Of a stretch of DNA of 64,000 nt, positions 7,102 to 15,280 are shown one piece after another. This DNA comes from Streptomyces sp. Sge12 (GTDB taxonomy: Bacteria; Actinomycetota; Actinomycetes; Streptomycetales; Streptomycetaceae), in the NCBI RefSeq assembly GCF_002080455.1, contig NZ_CP020555.1:4934501-4998500 (forward strand). Reading direction: 5' to 3'. The notes below the pieces were generated by a model. That model made no database searches. It worked only from the letters and a program-made list of their open reading frames with translations, and was not told the origin of the DNA. A program made the position numbers and the translations under genes. The stretch's first letter is position 1, and each line of letters opens with the position of its first letter.

Positions 7102-9275
7102 GCGAGAACGAGAACGAGAACGTGACCCAGGGGAACGGCACGGCGGGCTGGGGCTGGGAACCGGTCCCGCAGGGCGGCGAGTACGACTCGGACGCCACGG
7201 CCTTCGTGAAACTGCCGCAGGACATGCTGGACGCACTCGGCACCGGCGAGCCGCTCGCGGCGCCCGGGCACGGCTACGTGCCGCCGCCGATGATCGTGCC
7301 GCTCGGCTCGGCCAGTACGGATCCGGCGGCCACGGGCACGTGGACGATTCCGGTGCAGTGGCCGGAGGCGGGCGGCACGGGCCAGGCGGACGCGGGACAC
7401 GGCGGCGCGGGCCAGGGCGGCACGGGTCACGGCGGCTCGGGCCAGGGGCAGGGTCCGGGGGCCGGTTCGGTGGGCGGGCCCATCCCGGCGTCGATCCCCA
7501 TCCCGGCGTCGGTCGCGGCGGCCTTCGCCGAGGCGGAGCCTGAGCAGCCGGCCACCGATCCGAGCGCGACCGCCGAGTGGCGGTTCCCGGAGGCGGCGCA
7601 CGAGCCCGAGGCGGCCTCCTCGGCGACCGGTCAGTGGGCCGTGCCCGAGTACGGCGAGTACAACGAATATCCCGAACCGCAGAACGACTTCCGGCCGGGC
7701 GCGCTGGACGCCGACTGGAGCCAGGCCCCGGCGACGCTGCCGGGCGGCGCCCCGGCGCCGTGGGCCTACCTGACGCAGCAGCCCGCCGCGGACCCGCACG
7801 CCGACACCGGTGCGGGTACGGCGGCCGGTGCGGGCGCCGGTGTGCTGCCGGGCACCGACGAGGCCGCCGCCGCTTCGGCCGCCGCAGCCGCGACCGCGCA
7901 CGCCGCCGGGCGGCTGCTCGGCGGGCCCGGGGTGGGCGCCGCGGGCCGCGGGCCGCGGGTACTGGGCGGACCCGGCGTGGGCACCCCGCTGCCCGAGGGC
8001 GAGCCGGTGCACCAGGCCCCGCACGACATCGAGGCGGCGCACGGCCCGGCGGCGGAGCCGGCCGAGGGCGCCCGGGCCGCCGACCACGCGGGACACGCGG
8101 ACTACGCGGGGCACACGGGGCAGGGCGAGTACGCCGGGTACGCGGAGGCGGCCGGTTACGCCGAGCAGGCCGCCGCGGCCGTCGCGGCCGTCGCCGCCAC
8201 CGAGCAGCAGCAGCCGGCGGCCCCCGGCGGCCTGGACCTCTTCGGCGGGGTGCGCGCGCAGGAGCAGGCTCCGGCCGCCGAGTCCGCGCAGCCCGACGGC
8301 GCCGCGAGCACCGAGGGCCCGGACGGCTCCGAAGGCACCGATGGAACCGACGGGCACGGCTTCAGCGCCTTCGGCCACGCGCCCGAGCCCGAGCCCGGGG
8401 CCGCACCGGTACCGGAAACTGCGCCGGAGCAGGCGCCGCACGTCGCCCACCCGGTCGCGCACGAGGACGCCTACGCGGGCGAGCCCGCCGCCGAGCCCGA
8501 CCCCGGGAGCGGGGACGGGCCGGCCGAGCAGGAGCCCCCGGCCGGCCTCGTGCCGACCGCGGACACCGCCGACAGCGCGGACGGACTCCCGGACGAGGGC
8601 GCCCCCGCGGGTCCCCCGGCCGAGGTGGCGACGTACGAGGAAGAAGCGACCGCCGGGGCCGTCGCCCATCACGAACACCCGTCGGCCTCCTACGTCCTGC
8701 GCGTCAACGGCGCGGACCGGCCCGTCACCGGCGCCTGGATCGGCGAGTCCCTGCTGTACGTGCTGCGCGAGCGCCTCGGCCTCGCCGGCGCCAAGGACGG
8801 CTGCTCGCAGGGCGAGTGCGGCGCCTGCGCCGTGCAGGTCGACGGCCGTCTCGTCGCCTCCTGCCTGGTGCCCGCGGCGACGGCCGCCGGCAGCGAGGTC
8901 CGTACCGTCGAGGGTCTCGCGACGGACGGGGAACTCTCGGACGTCCAGCAGGCGTTGTGCAGGTCGGGCGCGGTGCAGTGCGGGTTCTGCGTGCCCGGCA
9001 TGGCCATGACCATCCACGACCTGCTGGAGGGCAACCACGCCCCCAGCGAGCTGGAGACCCGGCAGGCCCTCTGCGGCAACCTCTGCCGCTGCTCCGGCTA
9101 CGCGGGGGTCGTCGACGCCGTGCGCGAGGTCGTCGCCGAGCGCGAGGCGGCGGCCGCGGAACCCGCGGCCCCCGGTTCGGGCGCGGCCACCGGCGGCCCG
9201 GGTGCACCGGAGCCGCGCATCCCGCACCAGGCAGCGCCCGGCGAGGGCGGCATCCACCACGGAGGCACGGCGTGA
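7098..9275 (+). CDS. [2Fe-2S] subunit of a molybdenum hydroxylase with a 530-residue disordered N-terminal region
   Basis: A 725-residue protein. Only residues 531 to about 690 form the CoxS/XdhC-type iron-sulfur domain. A plant-ferredoxin cluster motif (CSQGECGAC with a later C) is followed by the C-terminal helical cluster (QCGFC and CGNLCRC), so all eight ligand cysteines are present. Normal subunits are about 160-200 residues. Residues 1-530 are Ala/Gly/Pro/Glu-rich with short repeats and look disordered. The ATG at 7098 overlaps the FAD-subunit stop as ATGA, and no internal start with a good ribosome site was noticed just before the domain. It overlaps the next gene by 4 bases. Confidence 0.85.
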   Translation: MSENENENVTQGNGTAGWGWEPVPQGGEYDSDATAFVKLPQDMLDALGTGEPLAAPGHGYVPPPMIVPLGSASTDPAATGTWTIPVQWPEAGGTGQADAGHGGAGQGGTGHGGSGQGQGPGAGSVGGPIPASIPIPASVAAAFAEAEPEQPATDPSATAEWRFPEAAHEPEAASSATGQWAVPEYGEYNEYPEPQNDFRPGALDADWSQAPATLPGGAPAPWAYLTQQPAADPHADTGAGTAAGAGAGVLPGTDEAAAASAAAAATAHAAGRLLGGPGVGAAGRGPRVLGGPGVGTPLPEGEPVHQAPHDIEAAHGPAAEPAEGARAADHAGHADYAGHTGQGEYAGYAEAAGYAEQAAAAVAAVAATEQQQPAAPGGLDLFGGVRAQEQAPAAESAQPDGAASTEGPDGSEGTDGTDGHGFSAFGHAPEPEPGAAPVPETAPEQAPHVAHPVAHEDAYAGEPAAEPDPGSGDGPAEQEPPAGLVPTADTADSADGLPDEGAPAGPPAEVATYEEEATAGAVAHHEHPSASYVLRVNGADRPVTGAWIGESLLYVLRERLGLAGAKDGCSQGECGACAVQVDGRLVASCLVPAATAAGSEVRTVEGLATDGELSDVQQALCRSGAVQCGFCVPGMAMTIHDLLEGNHAPSELETRQALCGNLCRCSGYAGVVDAVREVVAEREAAAAEPAAPGSGAATGGPGAPEPRIPHQAAPGEGGIHHGGTA

Positions 9276-11620
9276 GCGGGCAGGACGCGGCGACCGCGAC
9301 GACAACGGTGAACACCACGGTGACGGCGCTGTCCGCCGCCACCGGCCCGGAGGCCTCCGAGCAGCAGGTACCGCGCGGGATCGGCGCCTCCGTCCCGGCC
9401 GCGGACACCCGCGCCAAGACCGAGGGCACCTTCCCCTACGCCGCCGACCTGTGGGCCGAGGGCCTCCTGTGGGCCGCCGTGCTGCGCTCCCCGCACGCCC
9501 ACGCCCGGATCCTGTCCATCGACACCACGGCCGCCGCCGAGATGCCCGGCGTCCGCGCCGTCGTCACCCACGCCGACGTGCCCGGCGCCACCACGCACGG
9601 CCGCCGCATCGCGGACCGGCCTGTGTTCGCGCACGACGTCGTACGCCACCACGGCGAGCCCATCGCCGCCGTCGCCGCCGACCACCCGGACACGGCGCGG
9701 CTCGCCGCGGCCGCGATCACCGTCGAGTACGAACTCCTCGACCCGGTCACCGACCCCGAGCAGTCCTTCGGCGCGCCCGCCCTGCACCCCGACGGCAACC
9801 TGATCCGGCACATCCCGCTGCGCTACGGCGACCCGGAGGCCACCGGCGAGGTGGTCGTCGAGGGCCTGTACCGGATCGGCCGCCAGGACCCCGCCCCCAT
9901 CGGCGCCGAGGCCGGACTGGCCGTGCCGCGCCCCGACGGCGGCGTGGAGCTCTACACCGCCTCCACCGACCCGCACAGCGACCGCGACCTGGCCGCCGCC
10001 TGCTTCGGACTGGATCCGGACCGCGTGCGCGTCGTCGTCACCGGCGTGCCGGGCGCCACGGCCGACCGCGAGGACGCCGCCTTCCAGCTCCCGCTCGGCC
10101 TGCTCGCCCTGCGCACCGGCTGCCCGGTCAAACTGGCCGCCACCCGCGAGGAGTCCTTCCTCGGCCACACGCACCGCCACCCGACCCTGCTGCGCTACCG
10201 CCACCACGCGGACGCCGAGGGCCGCCTCGTCAAGGTCGAGGCACAGATCCTGATGGACGCCGGCGCCTACGCCGACGCCTCCGCGGAATCCCTGGCCGCG
10301 GCGGTCGCCTTCGCCTGCGGCCCGTACGTCGTCCCGCACGCCTTCGTGGAGGGCTGGGCGGTACGCACCAACAACCCGCCGTCGGGCCACGTCCGCGGCG
10401 AGGGCGCCATGCAGGTGTGCGCCGCGTACGAGGGCCAGATGGACAAGCTCGCGGCCGCCCTCGGCATCGACGGGGCCGAGCTGCGCCTGCGCAACGTCCT
10501 GGCGACGGGCGACCTGCTGCCCACCGGACAGACGGTGACCTGCCCGGCACCGGTGGCCGAACTCCTCCGCGCGGTCCGTGACTTCGAACTTCCCGCCCTG
10601 CCGAAGGACGCCCCCGAGGACGAATGGCTGCTGCCGGGCGGCCCGGAGGGCGCGGGCGAGCCGGGCGCGGTGCGCCGCGGGGTCGGCTACGGCGTCGGCA
10701 TGGTGCACATGCTCGGCGCGGAGGGCACGGACGAGGTCTCCACGGCCACGGTGAAGGTGGTCAACGGCGCCGCCACGGTCATCTGCGCGGCCGTCGACAC
10801 CGGCCAGGGCTTCGCCACGCTGGCCCGGCAGATCGTCCAGGAGGTCCTGGGCGTCGACGAGGTCACCACGGCCCCGGTCGACACCGACCAGCCGCCGGCC
10901 GGCCCGGCGGCGCACGGCCGCCACACGTGGGTGTCCGGGGGCGCCGTGGAGCGCGCGGCCAAGATGGTCCGCACCCAGCTCCTCCAGCCGATGGCCCACA
11001 AGCTGGGCATGTCGACGGAGCTGCTGCAGATCCAGGACGGCCGGATCACCTCGTACGACGGGGCGTTCTCGATGTCGGTCTCCGAGGCGATGGCCGGCAA
11101 GGAACTCTGGGCGACGGCCCAGTGCCGCCCCCACCCGACGGAACCCCTGGACGCGGACGGCCAGGGCGACGCCTTCGTGGGCCTCGCCTTCTGCGCGATC
11201 CGCGCGGTGGTGGACGTGGACATCGAACTGGGCTCGGTACGGGTCGTGGAACTCGCCGTCGCCCAGGACGTGGGCCGCATCCTGAACCCCCGTCAGCTGG
11301 AGGCCCGTATCGAGGCGGGCGTCACCCAGGGCGTCGGCGCGGCCCTGACCGAGAACCTCCGCACGGTCGCCGGCCTGGTCCGCCACCCGGACCTGACGGG
11401 CTACGCCCTGCCGACGGCGCTGGACGCCCCGGCGGTCCGCATCGTCAAACTGGTCGAGGAACGCGACGTGGTGGCCCCCTTCGGGGCGAAGGCCGCGAGT
11501 GCGATCCCCGTGGTCACGACCCCGGCGGCGGTGGCCTCCGCGGTCCGCGCGGCCACGGGCCGCCCGGTCAACCGCCTGCCGATCAGGCCCTCCGCGGCGG
11601 TGGGTGCGTCCAACTCGTGA
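9272..11620 (+). CDS. Molybdopterin-binding subunit, xanthine dehydrogenase family, with degenerate active-site motifs
   Basis: A 782-residue CoxL/XdhA-type large subunit. The a/b hammerhead domain (GEG-FPYAADLWAEGLLWAAVLRSPHAHARI region, about residues 35-145) is followed by the cofactor domains. The glycine-rich cofactor loop, normally GGGFGGK, reads GVPGATADRED at about 258-268. The segment that normally carries the catalytic Glu (GVGEPP) reads AASAIP at 741-746. The protein is therefore likely not a conventional hydroxylase. The GTG start at 9272 has GGAGG upstream and overlaps the iron-sulfur gene as GTGA. Substrate is unknown. Confidence 0.85.
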   Translation: MSGQDAATATTTVNTTVTALSAATGPEASEQQVPRGIGASVPAADTRAKTEGTFPYAADLWAEGLLWAAVLRSPHAHARILSIDTTAAAEMPGVRAVVTHADVPGATTHGRRIADRPVFAHDVVRHHGEPIAAVAADHPDTARLAAAAITVEYELLDPVTDPEQSFGAPALHPDGNLIRHIPLRYGDPEATGEVVVEGLYRIGRQDPAPIGAEAGLAVPRPDGGVELYTASTDPHSDRDLAAACFGLDPDRVRVVVTGVPGATADREDAAFQLPLGLLALRTGCPVKLAATREESFLGHTHRHPTLLRYRHHADAEGRLVKVEAQILMDAGAYADASAESLAAAVAFACGPYVVPHAFVEGWAVRTNNPPSGHVRGEGAMQVCAAYEGQMDKLAAALGIDGAELRLRNVLATGDLLPTGQTVTCPAPVAELLRAVRDFELPALPKDAPEDEWLLPGGPEGAGEPGAVRRGVGYGVGMVHMLGAEGTDEVSTATVKVVNGAATVICAAVDTGQGFATLARQIVQEVLGVDEVTTAPVDTDQPPAGPAAHGRHTWVSGGAVERAAKMVRTQLLQPMAHKLGMSTELLQIQDGRITSYDGAFSMSVSEAMAGKELWATAQCRPHPTEPLDADGQGDAFVGLAFCAIRAVVDVDIELGSVRVVELAVAQDVGRILNPRQLEARIEAGVTQGVGAALTENLRTVAGLVRHPDLTGYALPTALDAPAVRIVKLVEERDVVAPFGAKAASAIPVVTTPAAVASAVRAATGRPVNRLPIRPSAAVGASNS

Positions 11621-11787
11621 CCGTGTGACCCACATTGCACGTGCAACCCCGGACTTGGGGCTGTCCGTGCCGGTCGCTAGAGTGATCGGTACGGATGCGC
11701 GTGTACGTGTGCACGCGGGTGCGAACGGGGACGGGGAGCGGCGCGAGCGCTGCGACCACGGGGATGACGGGGAGTCGGGAGGCCAGC

Positions 11788-12309
11788 GTGGCAGAGGACA
11801 ACGGGGTAGGTCTGATCGGGGTCGACATCGCGGCCGGAGTTGCGGCCGGGATCGCCGCGCAGGCAGCCGCGCAGGGCGCGGCGGCGGCGCTGCGGATCCA
11901 GTACGACGACCTGAAGGACTACAAGAACCTGGTGGACGGCCTCCTGACGAAGCTTCAGGAGTCCCCGGCACACCACGGGAAGCTTGCGGACGGCACGATC
12001 CCGGCGGGAGTCCTCGGCACGGGCTTCCCCGCGGCCGAGAAGCTCAACACGGCCTACAAGAAGGTCCACTCGGAGCTGCAGAAGCTGTCGAAGGGCCTGG
12101 CGGTGCAGATCGAGGCCCTGGGTATCGCCGTCCAGTCCGCGGGCAAGGGCTACAGCGGGGTGGACGAGGAGACGAAGCGCCGCATGGCCGCCCTCGCCAA
12201 GCAGGCCCACGACCAGTACGTGGAGAAGCGCGACCCGTATGCGGTGAAGCCGGCCGAGGGCTCGCAGCCCGAGCCGAACGGGAAGAAGAAGGGTGCGTCC
12301 TACGGATGA
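11788..12309 (+). CDS. Helical protein of an ESX/type VII secretion locus, function unknown
   Basis: A 173-residue protein rich in Ala, Lys and Leu, predicted almost entirely helical. A hydrophobic, Ala-rich N-terminal stretch is followed by amphipathic helices. The sequence YSGVD near residue 130 fits the YxxxD/E secretion motif of type VII substrates, although this short motif is weak evidence. The GTG at 11788 has GGGAGG upstream and was preferred over the longer frame from 11695. It overlaps the WXG-protein gene by 4 bases (ATGA), so it is probably its partner or an accessory. Confidence 0.7.
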   Translation: MAEDNGVGLIGVDIAAGVAAGIAAQAAAQGAAAALRIQYDDLKDYKNLVDGLLTKLQESPAHHGKLADGTIPAGVLGTGFPAAEKLNTAYKKVHSELQKLSKGLAVQIEALGIAVQSAGKGYSGVDEETKRRMAALAKQAHDQYVEKRDPYAVKPAEGSQPEPNGKKKGASYG

Positions 12310-13766
12310 GCGGATTCGAGAGCTACACGCACGCACAGCTCTACGCGATGATCGCCGCGCTCGACGACGAGGTGGTCAGCGCCCGGGGAACGCAGCTCAC
12401 CGAGGCCGCCAAGACGATCGAGGAGATCGGCAACAAGCTCAAGGACCACAAGGTCAAGGGCTGGGAGGGCGAGGCGGCCGAGGCGTTCCAGAACTGGGTG
12501 AACCAGGCGGGGAGCGCCACGCTGGTCCTGGCCGAGTACAGCGCCGCGGGCGGCAAGTACATGACGCAGACGGCCCAGGTCATGCGCGAGGTCAAGCCGA
12601 AGAGCGGTACGGGCGACATGCCGAAGTACAGCGCGTCGGCGGAGGCGACCCTCAAGGAGAACCTCGCGACGTCCCGCGAATACCACAACGACCCGGACGC
12701 GGTGCAGCTCGGCCAGGAGGCGTGGTCGAAGCTGAGCGGAGACCACGCGCGGGCCGTGGACGCGATGAACAAGCTGGCCGGGTCGTACGAGCAGTCGTCG
12801 ACGCAGATGGACAAGGCCACGATCCCGACGTTCCCGCCGCCGCCGGATGTGCTCGTGCCGCCGGACCTCGGCGGCAGCGAGGAGATGGCCCGCTCTGGAG
12901 GCACCGGAGCTACCTACGGTGGCTCAAGCGGCTCAACGGGGTCCTCTTACCATGCGAATTCCGGCGATACGGGGCGCACGTCATCGGATGACCTTGGTCC
13001 GGTTGGACACCAGTCGAAGCCAGACAGCTCGCTCCCGCCGGTTGCTCCGATTCCGGACCGCGAGGTGGACGTCGACCTCGACTCCGTCACCACACTTCCG
13101 GACCGGACGGCGCCTCCGGTAACGACCACACCCGGTGGCCTGCCTCCGACCAGCCCTGTTGGCCCCACGCCGGGCCCCATTGCTCCGCCGATGGCTTTCC
13201 CGCCGGTCGGTGGACTGAAGGGTCCCGTCGGTGGCGGTTCCGGTATCGGCCCGTACCCGGGTCTGACCGGTCCCGGTGCCCCGGGCGGCAAGGTTGTCGG
13301 TGCGCCCGGCCTGCTCCCGCGTGACAGCGGAATCGTGGGCGGCCGTCCCGTGACCTCCACCGGACCCAGCTCGGGCATCCCGCGTGGCACAGTCATCGGC
13401 GAAGGTGGTACTCAGACCGGCCGTCCCATGGGCGGCGGCGGGATGGGCCACGGTGCCGGAGGCGGCCACGGCGTCGGCCAGGGAGGCCTCCCGGCCGGCC
13501 GTCGACTGGCCACGGAGCCGGGTGGCGTGCTCGGAGGGCGTCAGGCCGGTGCGGTCGGTCGCCCGATCGCCGGCGGTCAGCCGTTCACCCAGGGCGGCTC
13601 GGGTCTCGTGCGTAACGGCGCGGGTCCCATGGGCCACGCAGGCGCAGGTACGCAGGCTCCGGGCAAGCGACGGAACGACCAGGGTGGCGAGCGCCCCGAC
13701 TATCTGACCGAGGACGAAGAGACCTGGCAGGGCAACCGCCGCGTTGCCCCGCCTGTGATCGACTGA
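12306..13766 (+). CDS. WXG100-like protein with long Pro/Gly-rich C-terminal region
   Basis: A 486-residue probable type VII (ESX) secretion substrate. Residues 1-190 are helical and contain the WXG turn at W53-E54-G55 between two long helices, as in WXG100/PPE proteins. Residues 190-486 are low-complexity Pro/Gly/Thr and probably extended outside the cell. No ESX ATPase or membrane-core gene is in the window. A mycosin protease gene follows 21 bases later. Base composition drops from about 12,890 onward, with codon usage unlike the 5' half. Confidence 0.78.
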   Translation: MSGFESYTHAQLYAMIAALDDEVVSARGTQLTEAAKTIEEIGNKLKDHKVKGWEGEAAEAFQNWVNQAGSATLVLAEYSAAGGKYMTQTAQVMREVKPKSGTGDMPKYSASAEATLKENLATSREYHNDPDAVQLGQEAWSKLSGDHARAVDAMNKLAGSYEQSSTQMDKATIPTFPPPPDVLVPPDLGGSEEMARSGGTGATYGGSSGSTGSSYHANSGDTGRTSSDDLGPVGHQSKPDSSLPPVAPIPDREVDVDLDSVTTLPDRTAPPVTTTPGGLPPTSPVGPTPGPIAPPMAFPPVGGLKGPVGGGSGIGPYPGLTGPGAPGGKVVGAPGLLPRDSGIVGGRPVTSTGPSSGIPRGTVIGEGGTQTGRPMGGGGMGHGAGGGHGVGQGGLPAGRRLATEPGGVLGGRQAGAVGRPIAGGQPFTQGGSGLVRNGAGPMGHAGAGTQAPGKRRNDQGGERPDYLTEDEETWQGNRRVAPPVID

Positions 13767-13787
13767 GCAGAACGGACATTGCACGGG

Positions 13788-14954
13788 ATGCGCATGCGTA
13801 AGGCGACCTCGGCCCTGGTGGGCCTCCTGCTGGCCGGGGTCGCCGCGACCCCGGCTCATGCGGAGACCATCCGATCGCAGCAATGGCATCTCGACGCCAT
13901 GAAAGCCGACGAGATGTGGAAACTCAGTAGCGGGAAGGGCGTCACCGTCGCGGTAATCGACGATGGCCTCCAGGAGATCCCGGAACTAGAGGGCCAGGTT
14001 GTCCCCGGCACGGATCTCGTGTCGCAAGGAGGAAACGGGCGGAGCGATCAGAGCGGTCACGGCACGACCATGGCTGCCTTGATTGCTGGTACGGGAAAAC
14101 ATCCGACTGGTGACGGTGGCTTTGGGCTTGCGCCTGGGGCCAAGGTTCTTCCAATCCGTGTCTCCAACACGGAAGGGGCAACGCCGACGTGGGTCGCGGC
14201 GATTCGGTACGCGGCAGACTCAGACGCCAAGATCATCAACATGTCCCTGGGCATCGCCAGCAAGCCAGAGGATGACAAGGGCCGAGCCGAAGCGGTGAAG
14301 TACGCCCTTTCGAAGGGCAAGCTGGTCTTTGCTGCCGTGGGCAACACCGGCAACTCGACCAACTGGGTCTCCTACCCTGGTGCGACGCCCGGGGTGGTAG
14401 GGGTAGCTGCTGTGGACGCCAACGGGGAGCCGACCAAGGAGTCACAGCACGGAGCTCAGGTCGATCTGGCGGCGCCTGGTATCGACATCGTCACGGCTTG
14501 CAGCGGCAAGTCGGGACTGTGCAAGACCCACGGCACTAGTGACGCCTCCGCTCTCGTCTCCGCCTCCGCCGCCCTCATCTGGTCCGCTCACCCCGACTGG
14601 ACCAACAATCAGGTTCTGCGGGTCCTCCTGAACACCGCCGGCAAGCCCGTCGACGGCTCCGGGCGCAACGACTACGTCGGCCACGGAATCGTCCGCCCCA
14701 ACGTCGCGTTGAAGACGCCCGGTGACCCCGGGCCGGCCGATGTGTTCCCGTTGCCCGACCTGGCTGCCGCAGCCGGCGGGACGCCCTCCGGGGCTCCCGA
14801 CGCCAAGGCGTCCGACTCTGCGGCGTCCAAGCCGGCCGCCAAGGCCGAGGAGAAGAAGAGCGGCAGCTCGCTCACCTGGATCGCGCTCGGGCTCGGGGCC
14901 TGCGTACTGCTCGGTGGGGCCGTGACCGTGGTCGTCATGCGCCGCAACCGCTGA
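13788..14954 (+). CDS. Type VII secretion-associated subtilisin-like protease (mycosin)
   Basis: A 388-residue membrane-anchored S8 serine protease of the MycP type. A signal peptide (residues 1-25, ending AHA) is followed by the catalytic triad D58 (VAVIDDG), H91 (SGHGT) and S251 (HGTSDAS), with the oxyanion Asn in AAVGNTGN. An Ala/Lys/Ser linker leads to a C-terminal membrane helix and the basic tail VVMRRNR. Mycosins process or stabilise ESX systems at the cell surface. Much of the catalytic part is of lower GC than the rest of the window. ATG at 13788 was chosen; ATG at 13794 is also possible. Confidence 0.88.
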   Translation: MRMRKATSALVGLLLAGVAATPAHAETIRSQQWHLDAMKADEMWKLSSGKGVTVAVIDDGLQEIPELEGQVVPGTDLVSQGGNGRSDQSGHGTTMAALIAGTGKHPTGDGGFGLAPGAKVLPIRVSNTEGATPTWVAAIRYAADSDAKIINMSLGIASKPEDDKGRAEAVKYALSKGKLVFAAVGNTGNSTNWVSYPGATPGVVGVAAVDANGEPTKESQHGAQVDLAAPGIDIVTACSGKSGLCKTHGTSDASALVSASAALIWSAHPDWTNNQVLRVLLNTAGKPVDGSGRNDYVGHGIVRPNVALKTPGDPGPADVFPLPDLAAAAGGTPSGAPDAKASDSAASKPAAKAEEKKSGSSLTWIALGLGACVLLGGAVTVVVMRRNR

Positions 14955-14987
14955 ACAGCGCGGCTGTTCAGGCCCGGAAAAGGCGAA

Positions 14988-15021
14988 GGCCGCTCAGGGG
15001 TGCGCCTGCCCCTGAGCGGCC
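14988..15021. terminator. Bidirectional terminator between mycosin gene and tRNA-Cys
   Basis: A perfect 13-bp stem (14988-15000 with 15009-15021) with an 8-base loop. On the minus strand it lies just after the tRNA-Cys 3' end and is followed by a CCTTTTCC tract. On the plus strand it follows the mycosin stop by 33 bases. Confidence 0.75.
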
Positions 15022-15028
15022 CGCCGCG

Positions 15029-15100
15029 AAGCCGTGACCGGAATCGAACCGGCGTAACTCGCTTTGCAGGCGAGTCCCTAAACCTCTCGGGCACACGGCT
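15029..15100 (-). tRNA. tRNA-Cys (GCA)
   Basis: The 72-base cloverleaf has acceptor arms AGCCGTG/CACGGCT and a discriminator U. The anticodon stem CTCGC/GCGAG encloses loop CTGCAAA with anticodon GCA. The T-loop is GTTCGATTC. CCA is not encoded. Confidence 0.95.
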
Positions 15101-15280
15101 GTGTGGTGGTGATGTGCATGACCGTACGGGGGCCCGCGAGGGTGGGGAAGGGATTGCCGGGTCGTGCAATGCGACTGCCATGCCGCGTTCACAGTCGGGT
15201 GGACCTAGGACTCCCGGCCGAGGGCGGGATCCGTCGAATTGACAGGGTCACTCCGGGGCTACGCACCTTACTCTGGGGCG

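Noticed and set aside
6684..11971. Very long minus-strand frames (873 and 957 residues) opposite the hydroxylase operon
   Set aside because: Low-complexity Arg/Gly/Val translations, no motifs; the plus strand carries three coupled recognisable subunits.
14440..14954. Break in mycosin reading frame suspected from the composition change
   Set aside because: The frame is open through Ser251 to the C-terminal helix; only composition changes.
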